From positions 1 through 20,396 of the forward strand of contig JAGLYE010000003.1 of assembly GCA_023132505.1 (NCBI GenBank): DNA of 20,396 nt. The letters run 5' to 3'. How positions within the stretch are numbered: the stretch's first letter is position 1; each line of letters opens with the position of its first letter. The translations under genes were made by a program, and so were the position numbers. The DNA comes from Bacteroidales bacterium (lineage in GTDB: Bacteria > Bacteroidota > Bacteroidia > Bacteroidales > B18-G4). Below are positions 1-7,494 of this stretch, one piece after another. The notes beneath the pieces were generated by a model. It was not told the DNA's origin. It worked only from the letters and a program-made list of their open reading frames with translations, and did no database searches.

Positions 1-48
1 GTATCAAGTATCAAGTATCAAGTGTCGAGTATCTGACATCCAGTATCC
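1..48 (+). repeat. Heptad repeat, truncated by window edge
   Basis: Seven consecutive 7-bp units read AGTATCA, AGTATCA, AGTGTCG, AGTATCT, GACATCC and AGTATCC, with the first unit cut by the window edge. The first three are identical and later ones decay towards aroC. The words match those of the array at 12681-12848. The array probably continues to the left of the window. It occupies the place where a -33 element of the aroC promoter would be expected. Confidence 0.85.
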
Positions 49-66
49 TAACTACCAAATTATCAC

Positions 67-74
67 TACCTTTG
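67..74 (+). promoter_or_regulatory. Bacteroidota -7 element for aroC
   Basis: TACCTTTG matches the TAnnTTTG -7 consensus exactly. Its last base lies only four bases before the aroC ATG at 79, so the transcript would start at or next to the start codon (leaderless). No TTTG -33 box is visible about 19 bp upstream, where degenerate heptads lie. Confidence 0.5.
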
Positions 75-78
75 AAGT

Positions 79-1155
79 ATGGCAGGCAATACCATCGGAC
101 AATTATTTCGTTTCACTTCTTTTGGCGAATCCCATGGCCCGGTCATTGGTGGGGTGATCGATGGTTGTCCGGCCGGCATCTTTCTCGATTTGGAGCAGAT
201 TATGAGGGATATGGATCGGCGACGCCCAGGTAGAAGGACAGCTACGAAAAGAAAAGAATCCGATATTCCCCGCTTCCTTTCCGGCTTGCTCGATGAAATT
301 ACCACAGGAGCGCCCATTGCCTTTGTTATTCCCAATGAAGATGCTCACCCTTCTGATTATGAATATCTTAAGAAGTTGTACCGACCTTCACACGGTGATT
401 TTACCTATCATAAAAAGTACGGCCTCGACGATCATCGCCTGGTTCATCGTGCTTCTGCGCGCGAAACTGCTGTCAGGGTGGTTGCCGGAGCCATTGCAAA
501 ACAAATTCTGGCAAGGTCGGGCATATTCATTGCCGGCATAACCAGCTGTATAGGCCCGCACTGTATTGATCGCGACTATTCATTCGAAGAAATGGAAATG
601 GCCGGTAATACTTCTATGCAATGTCCGGACAAAACCTTGACGCGAAAGATGAGGAGCTTTCTCACCGCACTTCGCAAGGAGGGTGACAGTATAGGTTGCG
701 AAGTGCAGGCGGTTATTAGCGGTGTTCCGGCCGGCATTGGTGACCCGATATTCAATAAACTCCAGGCTTCACTTGCTTCAGCAATGTTAAGTATCAATGC
801 AGCGGTGGCTTTTGATTTTGGTAGCGGACGTTACGCAGCAGGTATGAAAGGCTCTGAGTATAACGACCTTTTTACCGTGTATAACGGCCATATCCGCACA
901 GCAACCAACAATAGCGGTGGCATACAGGCCGGCATCTCCAATGGGGAAGACATCACCATCAGGGTGATCTTCAAACCCATTCCCACGATTTCAAAACAAC
1001 AGGAAACCGTCAGCCGCGAAGGTCAGCCTGCAACTATTATAGGAAAAGGCCGGCATGATGTGTGCGTAGCACCCAGGGTAATACCTGTTGTGGAAGCGAT
1101 GGGAGCCATGGTTATTCTTGACCATGTCTTGTTATCGAACAGCACACGGATGTGA
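79..1155 (+). CDS. aroC: Chorismate synthase, divergent signature loop
   Basis: This enzyme converts 5-enolpyruvylshikimate-3-phosphate to chorismate with reduced FMN, the last shared step of aromatic biosynthesis, in the cytosol. The 358-residue length is normal. Signature 1 is intact (GESHG at 16-20, H19), as are the RRRPG motif near 47-51, the second conserved histidine in HGD (H105), SARET at 126-130, N-x-SGG and GISNG in the C-terminal half, and the RHDxCVAPR block. One departure stands out: where the family has R-G-G-G-R before [SA]SARET, this protein has R-L-V-H-R (residues 120-124). The usual INAVKGFE stretch is also changed to INAAVAFD. The ATG at 79 begins the conserved N-terminus directly. 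It is monocistronic and convergent with the phosphodiesterase gene. It is clearly of the AroC family; whether it is fully active, or a paralogue of a canonical copy elsewhere, cannot be decided here. Confidence 0.93.
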   Translation: MAGNTIGQLFRFTSFGESHGPVIGGVIDGCPAGIFLDLEQIMRDMDRRRPGRRTATKRKESDIPRFLSGLLDEITTGAPIAFVIPNEDAHPSDYEYLKKLYRPSHGDFTYHKKYGLDDHRLVHRASARETAVRVVAGAIAKQILARSGIFIAGITSCIGPHCIDRDYSFEEMEMAGNTSMQCPDKTLTRKMRSFLTALRKEGDSIGCEVQAVISGVPAGIGDPIFNKLQASLASAMLSINAAVAFDFGSGRYAAGMKGSEYNDLFTVYNGHIRTATNNSGGIQAGISNGEDITIRVIFKPIPTISKQQETVSREGQPATIIGKGRHDVCVAPRVIPVVEAMGAMVILDHVLLSNSTRM

Positions 1156-1187
1156 ATACTGATGCGAGGGAAGTCAGATATCAGATT

Positions 1188-2408
1188 TCATTCCTCAGTA
1201 AGCATTCCTTTTACATTTTCAAACCTGCCATCAACTTCCGCTGGCTCTAATCCAAGAACGTATGCCATCAAAGGATAAAGGTCCACATTATTAAATGTTG
1301 GATGAAAATGGCCTTTCTTAAAGGCTGGGCCGCTTGCGTAGAAAATGGCATGCATGTCGGTATTGCGGTTGTCGTAGCCATGGTCGCCGAGGCTGCCGCG
1401 GCGGCCATCACGTTTGATCTTTATCCGCCAGGCACTGTCGGCGCACACAATGAGGTCCATGCAGCGTGGGTGGGTGCCATAGTTGAGGCGTTCAGGAACT
1501 TCTCCGGCTTTCCATACCTTGAAATGCTCAGCGGTTAGCAATGCCTGATAGAGTGAGTCGAGGCAGCCATCTGCTGCAAGGATATTGTAATTCGGGTTAT
1601 AGCCCTGGAGCTCGGTCAGCCAGCTTTTCTTAATATAATCTTCAAGGTATTCAGTGCGCTCCGGGTCAGAGGCCTGCATACCATGATCAGAAGTGATGAT
1701 GAGGTTGATCTCATCGGCAATGGGAAGACCTGCAATTTTGTCCAGATAAACACCCATTAAGCTATCCTGGTACATGATAACTTCATTGGTTCCCTCTGCA
1801 AAAGGACCATAATAATGCCCGGAATGGTCGGGTTCATCCATATACCACATGATGAGGTGAGGACGTTGATCTTCTGGTAATTGAAGCCAGGCAAGCACTG
1901 AATCCAGGCGTTGCTCATAGGGGAAATCGTGATCATATTTTTTCCATATCGAAGGCCGATAACCATTTATTTCTGCTTCGGATCCTACCCAGAAATATGA
2001 TGCACTCTTCACGCCCTGTTTCTCAGCAGTTACCCAAATGGGCTCCCCGCCATAGAAGTACCCGTTCCCGACAGCTTCATTCATGCGGATAGCATAGTAG
2101 ATGTTACTGTCCGGATCCCAGAAGGAATTAAGCACAATACCGTGGCTATTAGGATACAGGCCTGTTGCCATGGTATAGTGGTTGGGGAAAGTCTTGCTGG
2201 GAAAGGCAGGCTGCAGGGATTTTGCTTTCACCCCGCTTTGTGCGATGACATCCAGGTTAGGGGTGGGGATGCTGTCAGGGTAATCCCAGCGGAAACCATC
2301 CATTGAAAGGACGACCAGGTATGGCCGGCTTTCTTCTTTATTGCAACATGAACCGGCGATGAATACGATTGCACCTGCAAGGAACAGGAATATAATAGCT
2401 TTTTTCAT
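1188..2408 (-). CDS. ENPP-type nucleotide pyrophosphatase/phosphodiesterase lipoprotein
   Basis: The protein belongs to the alkaline-phosphatase superfamily and resembles ectonucleotide pyrophosphatase/phosphodiesterases, which hydrolyse phosphodiester or pyrophosphate bonds with two zinc ions. From the ATG at 2408 (406 residues) it has a lipoprotein signal ending at C21/C22. The metal and catalytic set is complete: D37 in SMDGFR, nucleophile T73 in PSKTFPNHY, D194 and H198 in EPDxxGH, D241-H242 in SDHGM, and H343 in GDHGYDN. I chose this ATG because it begins MKK plus the hydrophobic segment and lies just downstream of a -7 element; an ATG nine codons upstream would prepend a polar stretch. 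Residues after the lipidated Cys (NKEE) resemble acidic surface-export signals of Bacteroidota lipoproteins, so surface exposure is possible. The natural substrate (nucleotide, phospholipid or other) is unknown. Confidence 0.9.
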   Translation of the reverse strand: MKKAIIFLFLAGAIVFIAGSCCNKEESRPYLVVLSMDGFRWDYPDSIPTPNLDVIAQSGVKAKSLQPAFPSKTFPNHYTMATGLYPNSHGIVLNSFWDPDSNIYYAIRMNEAVGNGYFYGGEPIWVTAEKQGVKSASYFWVGSEAEINGYRPSIWKKYDHDFPYEQRLDSVLAWLQLPEDQRPHLIMWYMDEPDHSGHYYGPFAEGTNEVIMYQDSLMGVYLDKIAGLPIADEINLIITSDHGMQASDPERTEYLEDYIKKSWLTELQGYNPNYNILAADGCLDSLYQALLTAEHFKVWKAGEVPERLNYGTHPRCMDLIVCADSAWRIKIKRDGRRGSLGDHGYDNRNTDMHAIFYASGPAFKKGHFHPTFNNVDLYPLMAYVLGLEPAEVDGRFENVKGMLTEE

Positions 2409-2432
2409 ATCTGATAGGTTATTGATCGAATG

Positions 2433-2440
2433 CAAAATTA
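2433..2440 (-). promoter_or_regulatory. -7 element for the phosphodiesterase gene
   Basis: On the minus strand TAATTTTG matches TAnnTTTG and lies 24 bp before the ATG at 2408. It follows immediately on the T-run of the terminator that closes the TonB-receptor transcript, so the two signals are fused. Confidence 0.5.
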
Positions 2441-2471
2441 AAAAAAGCCGCCCAATAGCGGGCGACTTTTT
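2441..2471 (-). terminator. Rho-independent terminator of the TonB receptor gene
   Basis: The arms at 2447-2453 (GCCGCCC) and 2460-2466 (GGGCGAC) pair over seven bases with one G-U, with a six-base loop. The hairpin is flanked by A-run and T-run, so it could act in both directions. It lies 38 bp past the receptor stop codon. Confidence 0.8.
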
Positions 2472-2508
2472 AAAGTATTAACAAATACCATGTATTTCTG
2501 TCAGCTTC

Positions 2509-5073
2509 CTAGAAGAATATCTTCCAACCGAAGTTGAAGGTACGGCCAAAGCCGTAGAATCCACGTACACCCGCTTCATCGTGACTTGATCCGTCATGAG
2601 CATCTGCCCAATAAACCTGATCAAACACATTATAAATGTTGAGGGTAAATTGTGAACCAAGTCCTGCAAGTTTGAAGTTATAACCGGCATAGAAGTTGGT
2701 CATCACCCAGGAAGGAACCTTGTAAGCTTGCTCCCTGTCTGTGGGATCATCCCTGTCGGTTGGGTCAAATTCAGCGTAGAAGTTGTCATAATAAATGATG
2801 TCAACACCCAGGTGGATCTTCTGGAATGGATTGTATTGCAGTTTAAGACCGAGTTGTGTCTGCGGTGCATCACCAACTTTCAGGCCTTTGGCATATACAT
2901 TGGTTGTATCCTGCTGTTGGGTCTGGTCATCGGTAACGATGGCCTGTACGTCATTCTGCCATTCCCAGTTGCCGAGTGAAGCAAGGATTCCAATGTCGAA
3001 TACATCAGTAACATGGGCAAGGGCTTCAATCTCAATACCCATATGTGTAGCGTCGAGGCCTGTGATGAATGAACGGGTATCCTGACCACCTGAGCTATAT
3101 GAACGTGAGAGCAGTGATTTGTCTTTCCACATAGTGTAGTATCCATTCACATTGGCATGGAAATACTTGCTGTTGAACCCATAACCAAGCTCAAAACCAA
3201 TCACAGTTTCATTTTGAATGTCGGTGGTACTAACATCGTTGGTGTAGTTCGGGAAGAGGTACCAAAAATCCGGAGATTTTGAATAATATCCTGCATTGGC
3301 AAAGATATTGTGTTGCTCGTTGATATTGTAGTTGGCACCGATCTTTCCGTTATATCCAATCTGGGTATATACTTCACTCTCCGTGTTAGTGACGTAGTTG
3401 TATCGGTCAACCCTCTTGTACCAGGTGTTTGAAAGAGTACCGGAAACGAACGCAGCAAAGTTACCTGATGTAAACTCTAATTGAGCAAATGCACCACTAT
3501 ATTTTACAAGTCCGTCATTGTCATAAGCGATCTTATCATCTACTTGCATGATCTGGTTCCTGCCGGCAACGCCGTCAATAGCATATTTGTATTTTTCAAA
3601 GTAGAAATCACCACCCATCAAGTCACGTACTTCCCTGTAGTGTTCACCCTTGTATGAGCGACCATCGATTCCAACCATCAGGTTAAGCTTGTCAGTGAAG
3701 TCGATTTTCAGGGTTGAAAGAATACCATACCAGAAGTGGTTGTTCACTGAATTACGCAGTATAGTTTTACTCTGACTCATGGTATCACCATCTATTACAT
3801 AAGTAGTGTCGAAGCCCTGGTTTGTTGAATTCCAGTCTACAGCGGCATCCCAGTTGATCTGGCCTGTTGGGGTGTATGGGGCATATGAACCCAGCGGGCC
3901 TGTTCCACCACCGTTACCGGTTGAAATATAGGCTGAAGTAGCAAGGAATAATTTATCGCTAATATCGTAATACCAGTTCACAGCAAACTGAGGTTTGTGA
4001 TAGTAGTTCTTACGCTGGTTGAGCTGTTCGCCATCTCTGTATCCCCAGTCGGCATTGTACTTAGTACCCCATTTATCATATTGCTCTTTAGAGAGCCATG
4101 AATAACGTTGTCCGTGTTTCTGGGGAGCGCCAATGGCAGTAAATGCCAGTTTGTGTTTTTTGCCGATATCCTGGCTAACTGAGAGATAGTAACTCCAGGC
4201 ATCTACATCGGTAGCTGGAATAAAACCATCGCCCCAGGTGCGGGAACCAACAAAATAAATGGCAGTTCCGGTACTCATTTTACCTGTTGAAAGGCTGAGG
4301 GTCATTTTCTGATTGCCGTAGTCAGTAACTTCATATTTGAAAGAGCCACCTTTTTCAGCATCTGTTGTTTTGGTGATGATGTTCATGGTACCACCAATTG
4401 AGTTGATGGCAAGCTTTGAAGCACCAAGACCACGCTGTACCTGGATCTGGCTTGCAGCATCGCCCAGTCCGGCCCAGTTTGACCAGTACACCCAACCGTT
4501 TTCCATGTCGTTAACAGGGATACCGTTGATGAGTACTGCCACGTTCCTCTGGTTAAAACCACGGATATTCACCCGTGAGTCTCCATATCCACCACCTGAT
4601 TGTGATGCATAAACGCTGGGTGTAAAATCGAGGATTGCTGGCAGGTCACGCCCACCAAGCCTTTCTTCAATTTGTTTGGCTTTCACTGTTGAAACAGCAA
4701 CAGGGGTTTTCCTGTCGACAGCCACAGAAGCGATCACCTTCACCTCATCCAGACCTATAGCGGTCGATTTAACAGGGATAAGGCCAATGTCAGTAACCTG
4801 TCCGTTTTTGACTGTAACATTCATGCTGATTTCTTCATAACCAACAAAACGGATAAGCAGCACATGCGTCCCGGCAGGTGCTGAAAACTTGAAGCTTCCG
4901 TCAAGGCCGGCAGTTGTTCCAATTGTGGTACCCTCGATGGCAGCTGTCGCCCCCAGAAGGGCTTCATCTGTATCAGCATCGCGGATGACACCTTTAACCG
5001 TACCTTGCGCAAGCATTGCACTTGATAGCAGCACCAAGGCTGCAAACATCATAATTTGGTAAACTTTTTTCAT
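2509..5073 (-). CDS. TonB-dependent outer-membrane receptor
   Basis: This is an 854-residue active-transport receptor of the outer membrane. A Sec signal peptide spans about residues 1-22. A carboxypeptidase-regulatory-like beta-sandwich follows (about 26-106, VKGVIRDADTDEALLGA through the VGYEE motif). The plug domain runs from about 120 to 235, with the typical VNIRGFNQRNVAVLINGIPV and GGTMNII motifs. A 22-strand barrel follows and ends in an aromatic Phe, as BAM substrates do. No SusD-like partner gene is adjacent on either side, so it is not a classical SusC/SusD glycan importer. Its ligand (metal chelate, vitamin, peptide or other) cannot be read from the sequence. It is a single-gene unit with a terminator at 2441-2471. 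No convincing -7 element is seen; TATATTTA at 5106-5113 is the nearest match. Confidence 0.93.
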   Translation of the reverse strand: MKKVYQIMMFAALVLLSSAMLAQGTVKGVIRDADTDEALLGATAAIEGTTIGTTAGLDGSFKFSAPAGTHVLLIRFVGYEEISMNVTVKNGQVTDIGLIPVKSTAIGLDEVKVIASVAVDRKTPVAVSTVKAKQIEERLGGRDLPAILDFTPSVYASQSGGGYGDSRVNIRGFNQRNVAVLINGIPVNDMENGWVYWSNWAGLGDAASQIQVQRGLGASKLAINSIGGTMNIITKTTDAEKGGSFKYEVTDYGNQKMTLSLSTGKMSTGTAIYFVGSRTWGDGFIPATDVDAWSYYLSVSQDIGKKHKLAFTAIGAPQKHGQRYSWLSKEQYDKWGTKYNADWGYRDGEQLNQRKNYYHKPQFAVNWYYDISDKLFLATSAYISTGNGGGTGPLGSYAPYTPTGQINWDAAVDWNSTNQGFDTTYVIDGDTMSQSKTILRNSVNNHFWYGILSTLKIDFTDKLNLMVGIDGRSYKGEHYREVRDLMGGDFYFEKYKYAIDGVAGRNQIMQVDDKIAYDNDGLVKYSGAFAQLEFTSGNFAAFVSGTLSNTWYKRVDRYNYVTNTESEVYTQIGYNGKIGANYNINEQHNIFANAGYYSKSPDFWYLFPNYTNDVSTTDIQNETVIGFELGYGFNSKYFHANVNGYYTMWKDKSLLSRSYSSGGQDTRSFITGLDATHMGIEIEALAHVTDVFDIGILASLGNWEWQNDVQAIVTDDQTQQQDTTNVYAKGLKVGDAPQTQLGLKLQYNPFQKIHLGVDIIYYDNFYAEFDPTDRDDPTDREQAYKVPSWVMTNFYAGYNFKLAGLGSQFTLNIYNVFDQVYWADAHDGSSHDEAGVRGFYGFGRTFNFGWKIFF

Positions 5074-5273
5074 AGTAAATGAATTTTGGTTTAAAGATTT
5101 TCACGTAAATATAAATAGTATTATTAATGTCTTTGTTAAAAAAATGTTAACAATATAATCTCTCTGCATTGCACTGATATTCTATCCATTTATAATGAAT
5201 GTTTTAGGAGTTGATATCTTGTTTAAAACAATGAAATTTAAAATCAATCCAAATTATTTATGAATTGTGGCAT

Positions 5274-5315
5274 GGTACCCGACACGCACTATTCGACATT
5301 CGGCACTCGCAATGT
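5274..5315 (-). repeat. Degenerate heptad repeat
   Basis: Read as 7-mers the stretch is GGTACCC, GACACGC, ACTATTC, GACATTC, GGCACTC, GCAATGT. On the minus strand the core is CCGAATG-TCGAATA, i.e. words like ATGTCGA, two transitions from the GTATCGA unit of the 12681-12848 array. The local base composition is richer in G+C than the flanks. It is old or decayed compared with the main array. Confidence 0.5.
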
Positions 5316-5593
5316 TTATGGTACACCCGAAGCCTTCTACTGTAAATACAAAGGCACTAATGTAAAAAACTTGCTTTTCGCTTCTGAATTGCTTATCTTG
5401 AGATGTTGATTTTAGAAATATCTTTAAAAAGTAATACGGCTTGCAAATTTTAATCATTCATTAACTATTAACCGGAATCATCTGATAACGCATCGCAGAA
5501 CCCAAATTATGCTTTAGCCGGTCATTCCCTTAATATGTTAGTTTGTTAAATTTTTGTTAATAAATAAACAATTCATCTGTTTGTTTTTATATA

Positions 5594-5601
5594 TATATTT
5601 G
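5594..5601 (+). promoter_or_regulatory. Probable -7 element for the 5637 gene
   Basis: TATATTTG fits TAnnTTTG and lies 35 bp before the chosen TTG start. A TTTG at 5580-5583 is too close (10 bp) to serve as the usual -33 box. Confidence 0.45.
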
Positions 5602-5636
5602 CGCATAGATTTCTAACCCAGATCTAACTATTTGCT

Positions 5637-6398
5637 TTGAGACCCGGAACGATTATATCCATTCTGTTTGTATTCATGAGTTTCATGATGTACGGTCAGG
5701 ATTTCCCCGACCGCATCTATACCAATGATGGGGAAACCATAGAATGCTGTATAACACTTGTGAATGAACAGCATGTATATTATTACCACCTGAAGAGAAA
5801 CATCAGGAGGCCTGATTATCTGCCGATTACTGATATCAGGGATTATACATGGACAGGCAAGTGTAAGCCTGGTTCCAAAGATTCCAAACCACTAAAGGAT
5901 GATGCCCCCGACACTAAAAAATGGGGTATTGGCGTGAAACTCGTACAGCAGTTCAACATGCCCATATTTCACTCCATAATGGCACTTAACGTGAGAAAAG
6001 GAAATAGCAATGTATATGTGGGCCCGCATTATACCCATATATCCAAAGAGCAGGTCAGTGATGAAGGTGACCTGAGTTATAGCCAGAATACTTATGGACT
6101 GAACTTCGGATATCTTTATACCATAAATACCAGAAATGAGATATTTGGTGTTTTCGTACAACTTGATTTCTCATTATATCAGGCTGAATCCTGGTATTAT
6201 AGCGGCTTATACACAGACATTACATCCGATACTGAGTTAGTTGTTGAGAACTGCCTGAGTGTGGGTTTAAAATATAACATATCAGAAAAGTTTGAGACTT
6301 TCGCCGGATACGGCATAGGCTCCACCAATGGCTTCTTTTTTATGTTCGATGAAATTATTCCTCAGGTGTATTTTGGTGTCCAATTCAATATCAGGTAA
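5637..6398 (+). CDS. Unrecognised exported protein, probable small outer-membrane barrel
   Basis: I do not recognise a named family. The first ~20 residues form a Sec signal (hydrophobic IISILFVFMSFMMYG followed by Q), so mature protein would begin near QDFPDRI. Residues about 24-70 contain a short domain of the kind TNDGETIEC with a strand-rich region, seen at the N-terminus of several small Bacteroidota envelope proteins. Residues about 95-253 alternate hydrophobic and polar residues with many aromatics and end in YFGVQFNIR, which suggests an 8-stranded barrel. The start is chosen as TTG at 5637 because an in-frame stop lies at about 5622 and the first ATG (14 codons in) would delete most of the signal peptide. 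No ribosome-binding site is visible. It is followed by its own-promoter lipoprotein gene and need not be in an operon. Confidence 0.75.
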   Translation: MRPGTIISILFVFMSFMMYGQDFPDRIYTNDGETIECCITLVNEQHVYYYHLKRNIRRPDYLPITDIRDYTWTGKCKPGSKDSKPLKDDAPDTKKWGIGVKLVQQFNMPIFHSIMALNVRKGNSNVYVGPHYTHISKEQVSDEGDLSYSQNTYGLNFGYLYTINTRNEIFGVFVQLDFSLYQAESWYYSGLYTDITSDTELVVENCLSVGLKYNISEKFETFAGYGIGSTNGFFFMFDEIIPQVYFGVQFNIR

Positions 6399-6545
6399 TA
6401 CATCATAAATATCTGACCTTACAGACTTTCAGCACACATTAGCTGATATGTTTCCATGCTGAAACAGAATTTTCGTACCCGTATTCCCATTGTTTATATT
6501 ACTATAGCAGTTGTCAATAATGCACAAGGGTTAAATATTTAGGAA

Positions 6546-6576
6546 TTTGGATATATAAAATGAATTCTTATCTTTG
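6546..6576 (+). promoter_or_regulatory. Complete Bacteroidota promoter of the lipoprotein gene
   Basis: A -33 TTTG (6546-6549) and a -7 TATCTTTG (6569-6576) are separated by 19 bp, the canonical spacing. It is the only promoter in the window where both boxes are perfect. The predicted 5' leader before the ATG at 6664 is about 80 bases and AT-rich. Confidence 0.75.
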
Positions 6577-6663
6577 AACTAATGACCAATAAAAAAATCG
6601 TTTTTTTGAATTTTCTTAAACCCTCATCTGATAATTTATATTAATCATTTAAACTAGTTTATT

Positions 6664-7359
6664 ATGAGAAAAATTTTGTGGCTATTCATAGCAGTTATCT
6701 TATTAAGTGCATGTGATACAGAAAGTTCTGATGAAGTTGCAGTTTCTGCAATCTGGCAGGGTTACGCCTTTTATTATGACAAGGCAGAGAATAAAACCTG
6801 GGCCATGGCAGAATTCAGGGACGGGGGGCCATTTGGCAATGATGTAATCCTTTATGCCCCATCAGGAATTACTATGAATGGAAATACGATGCATTATCAT
6901 GCAATCCCCTATGACTTGTTTTTTCATCATTATGGCCTGATCGAGGATGGCTTATTATTAGAAGGAGCTTATGTGTTCACAGATAAAAATAGCAAAACAT
7001 ACGCCAACCATGCTGATCTTACCGGAATGGAAATTGATTTTCCTTCTAACTTAGACACAATAAGCAAATCAGAAGGAATCATGATTTCCTGGAATGGCGG
7101 GCCTGTTATTGCGGGGGAAACCATTGAGATTGAGATCACGGTGTTTAATGATACCATCTCACTTTATTCAAAGAGTACGAGTACGGTGGGAGATATCTCA
7201 ATCACGTTCAGTGCAACCGACATGGCCAGTATTCCAACCGGCATGCAATCATTCGACATAACAAGGTCAAAAACTGATAACTTACAAGCAGCAACAGCTA
7301 AGGGAGGTTTGATAGAATCAACTTATCATGCATCCAATGACTATTATATTAAGGATTGA
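6664..7359 (+). CDS. Lipoprotein of unknown function
   Basis: The 231-residue product starts with a clear lipoprotein signal: MRK, a hydrophobic core and the lipobox LSAC with the lipidated Cys at residue 17. It is followed by an acidic, serine-rich tether (DTESSDE). The remainder alternates short strand-forming segments, for example FYYDKAENKTWAMAEF and a C-terminal part near residues 115-190 with an Ig-like feel (GETIEIEITVFNDTISL). No catalytic motif is seen. The ATG is fixed by the signal sequence and lies about 87 bp after a perfect -7 box. Neighbours offer no functional link beyond the envelope setting. I do not recognise the family. Confidence 0.8.
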   Translation: MRKILWLFIAVILLSACDTESSDEVAVSAIWQGYAFYYDKAENKTWAMAEFRDGGPFGNDVILYAPSGITMNGNTMHYHAIPYDLFFHHYGLIEDGLLLEGAYVFTDKNSKTYANHADLTGMEIDFPSNLDTISKSEGIMISWNGGPVIAGETIEIEITVFNDTISLYSKSTSTVGDISITFSATDMASIPTGMQSFDITRSKTDNLQAATAKGGLIESTYHASNDYYIKD

Positions 7360-7494
7360 TCCGGAAGTTTTAAATCAGTGAGACTTTAATTTTGAGAAAC
7401 AAAATTATTTAGCCGAACTGATCCCGAGCGGTAGTTGAGGGATCTCTTGGGTTATATTCTCCGTCCCTTGCAGCGGGGAGCTTCATTAGCTTTT

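Larger units (their letters stand above)
5074..5636. other. 563-bp gap without a supported gene
   Basis: This AT-rich stretch separates the divergent TonB-receptor and barrel-protein genes. I find no credible coding region: a 67-codon minus-strand open frame here reads through a degenerate heptad run and resembles no known family. It holds that heptad run at 5274-5315, a probable -7 element at 5594-5601, and otherwise no hairpin, tRNA or riboswitch that I can recognise. Confidence 0.6.

Noticed and set aside
2409..2435. Nine-codon N-terminal extension of the phosphodiesterase
   Set aside because: It places a polar stretch before the lipoprotein signal; the second Met gives a normal signal peptide.
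2509..5073. SusC-type glycan importer
   Set aside because: No SusD gene flanks it; only general TonB-receptor features are visible.
5254..5457. Minus-strand frame of 67 codons in the 5074-5636 gap
   Set aside because: No family resemblance, no promoter, and it crosses the degenerate heptads; composition looks like spacer DNA.
7360..7494. Terminator in the convergent gap between the lipoprotein and C40 genes
   Set aside because: A CTCC/GGAG pairing near 7460-7483 exists but has irregular arms and no T-run.
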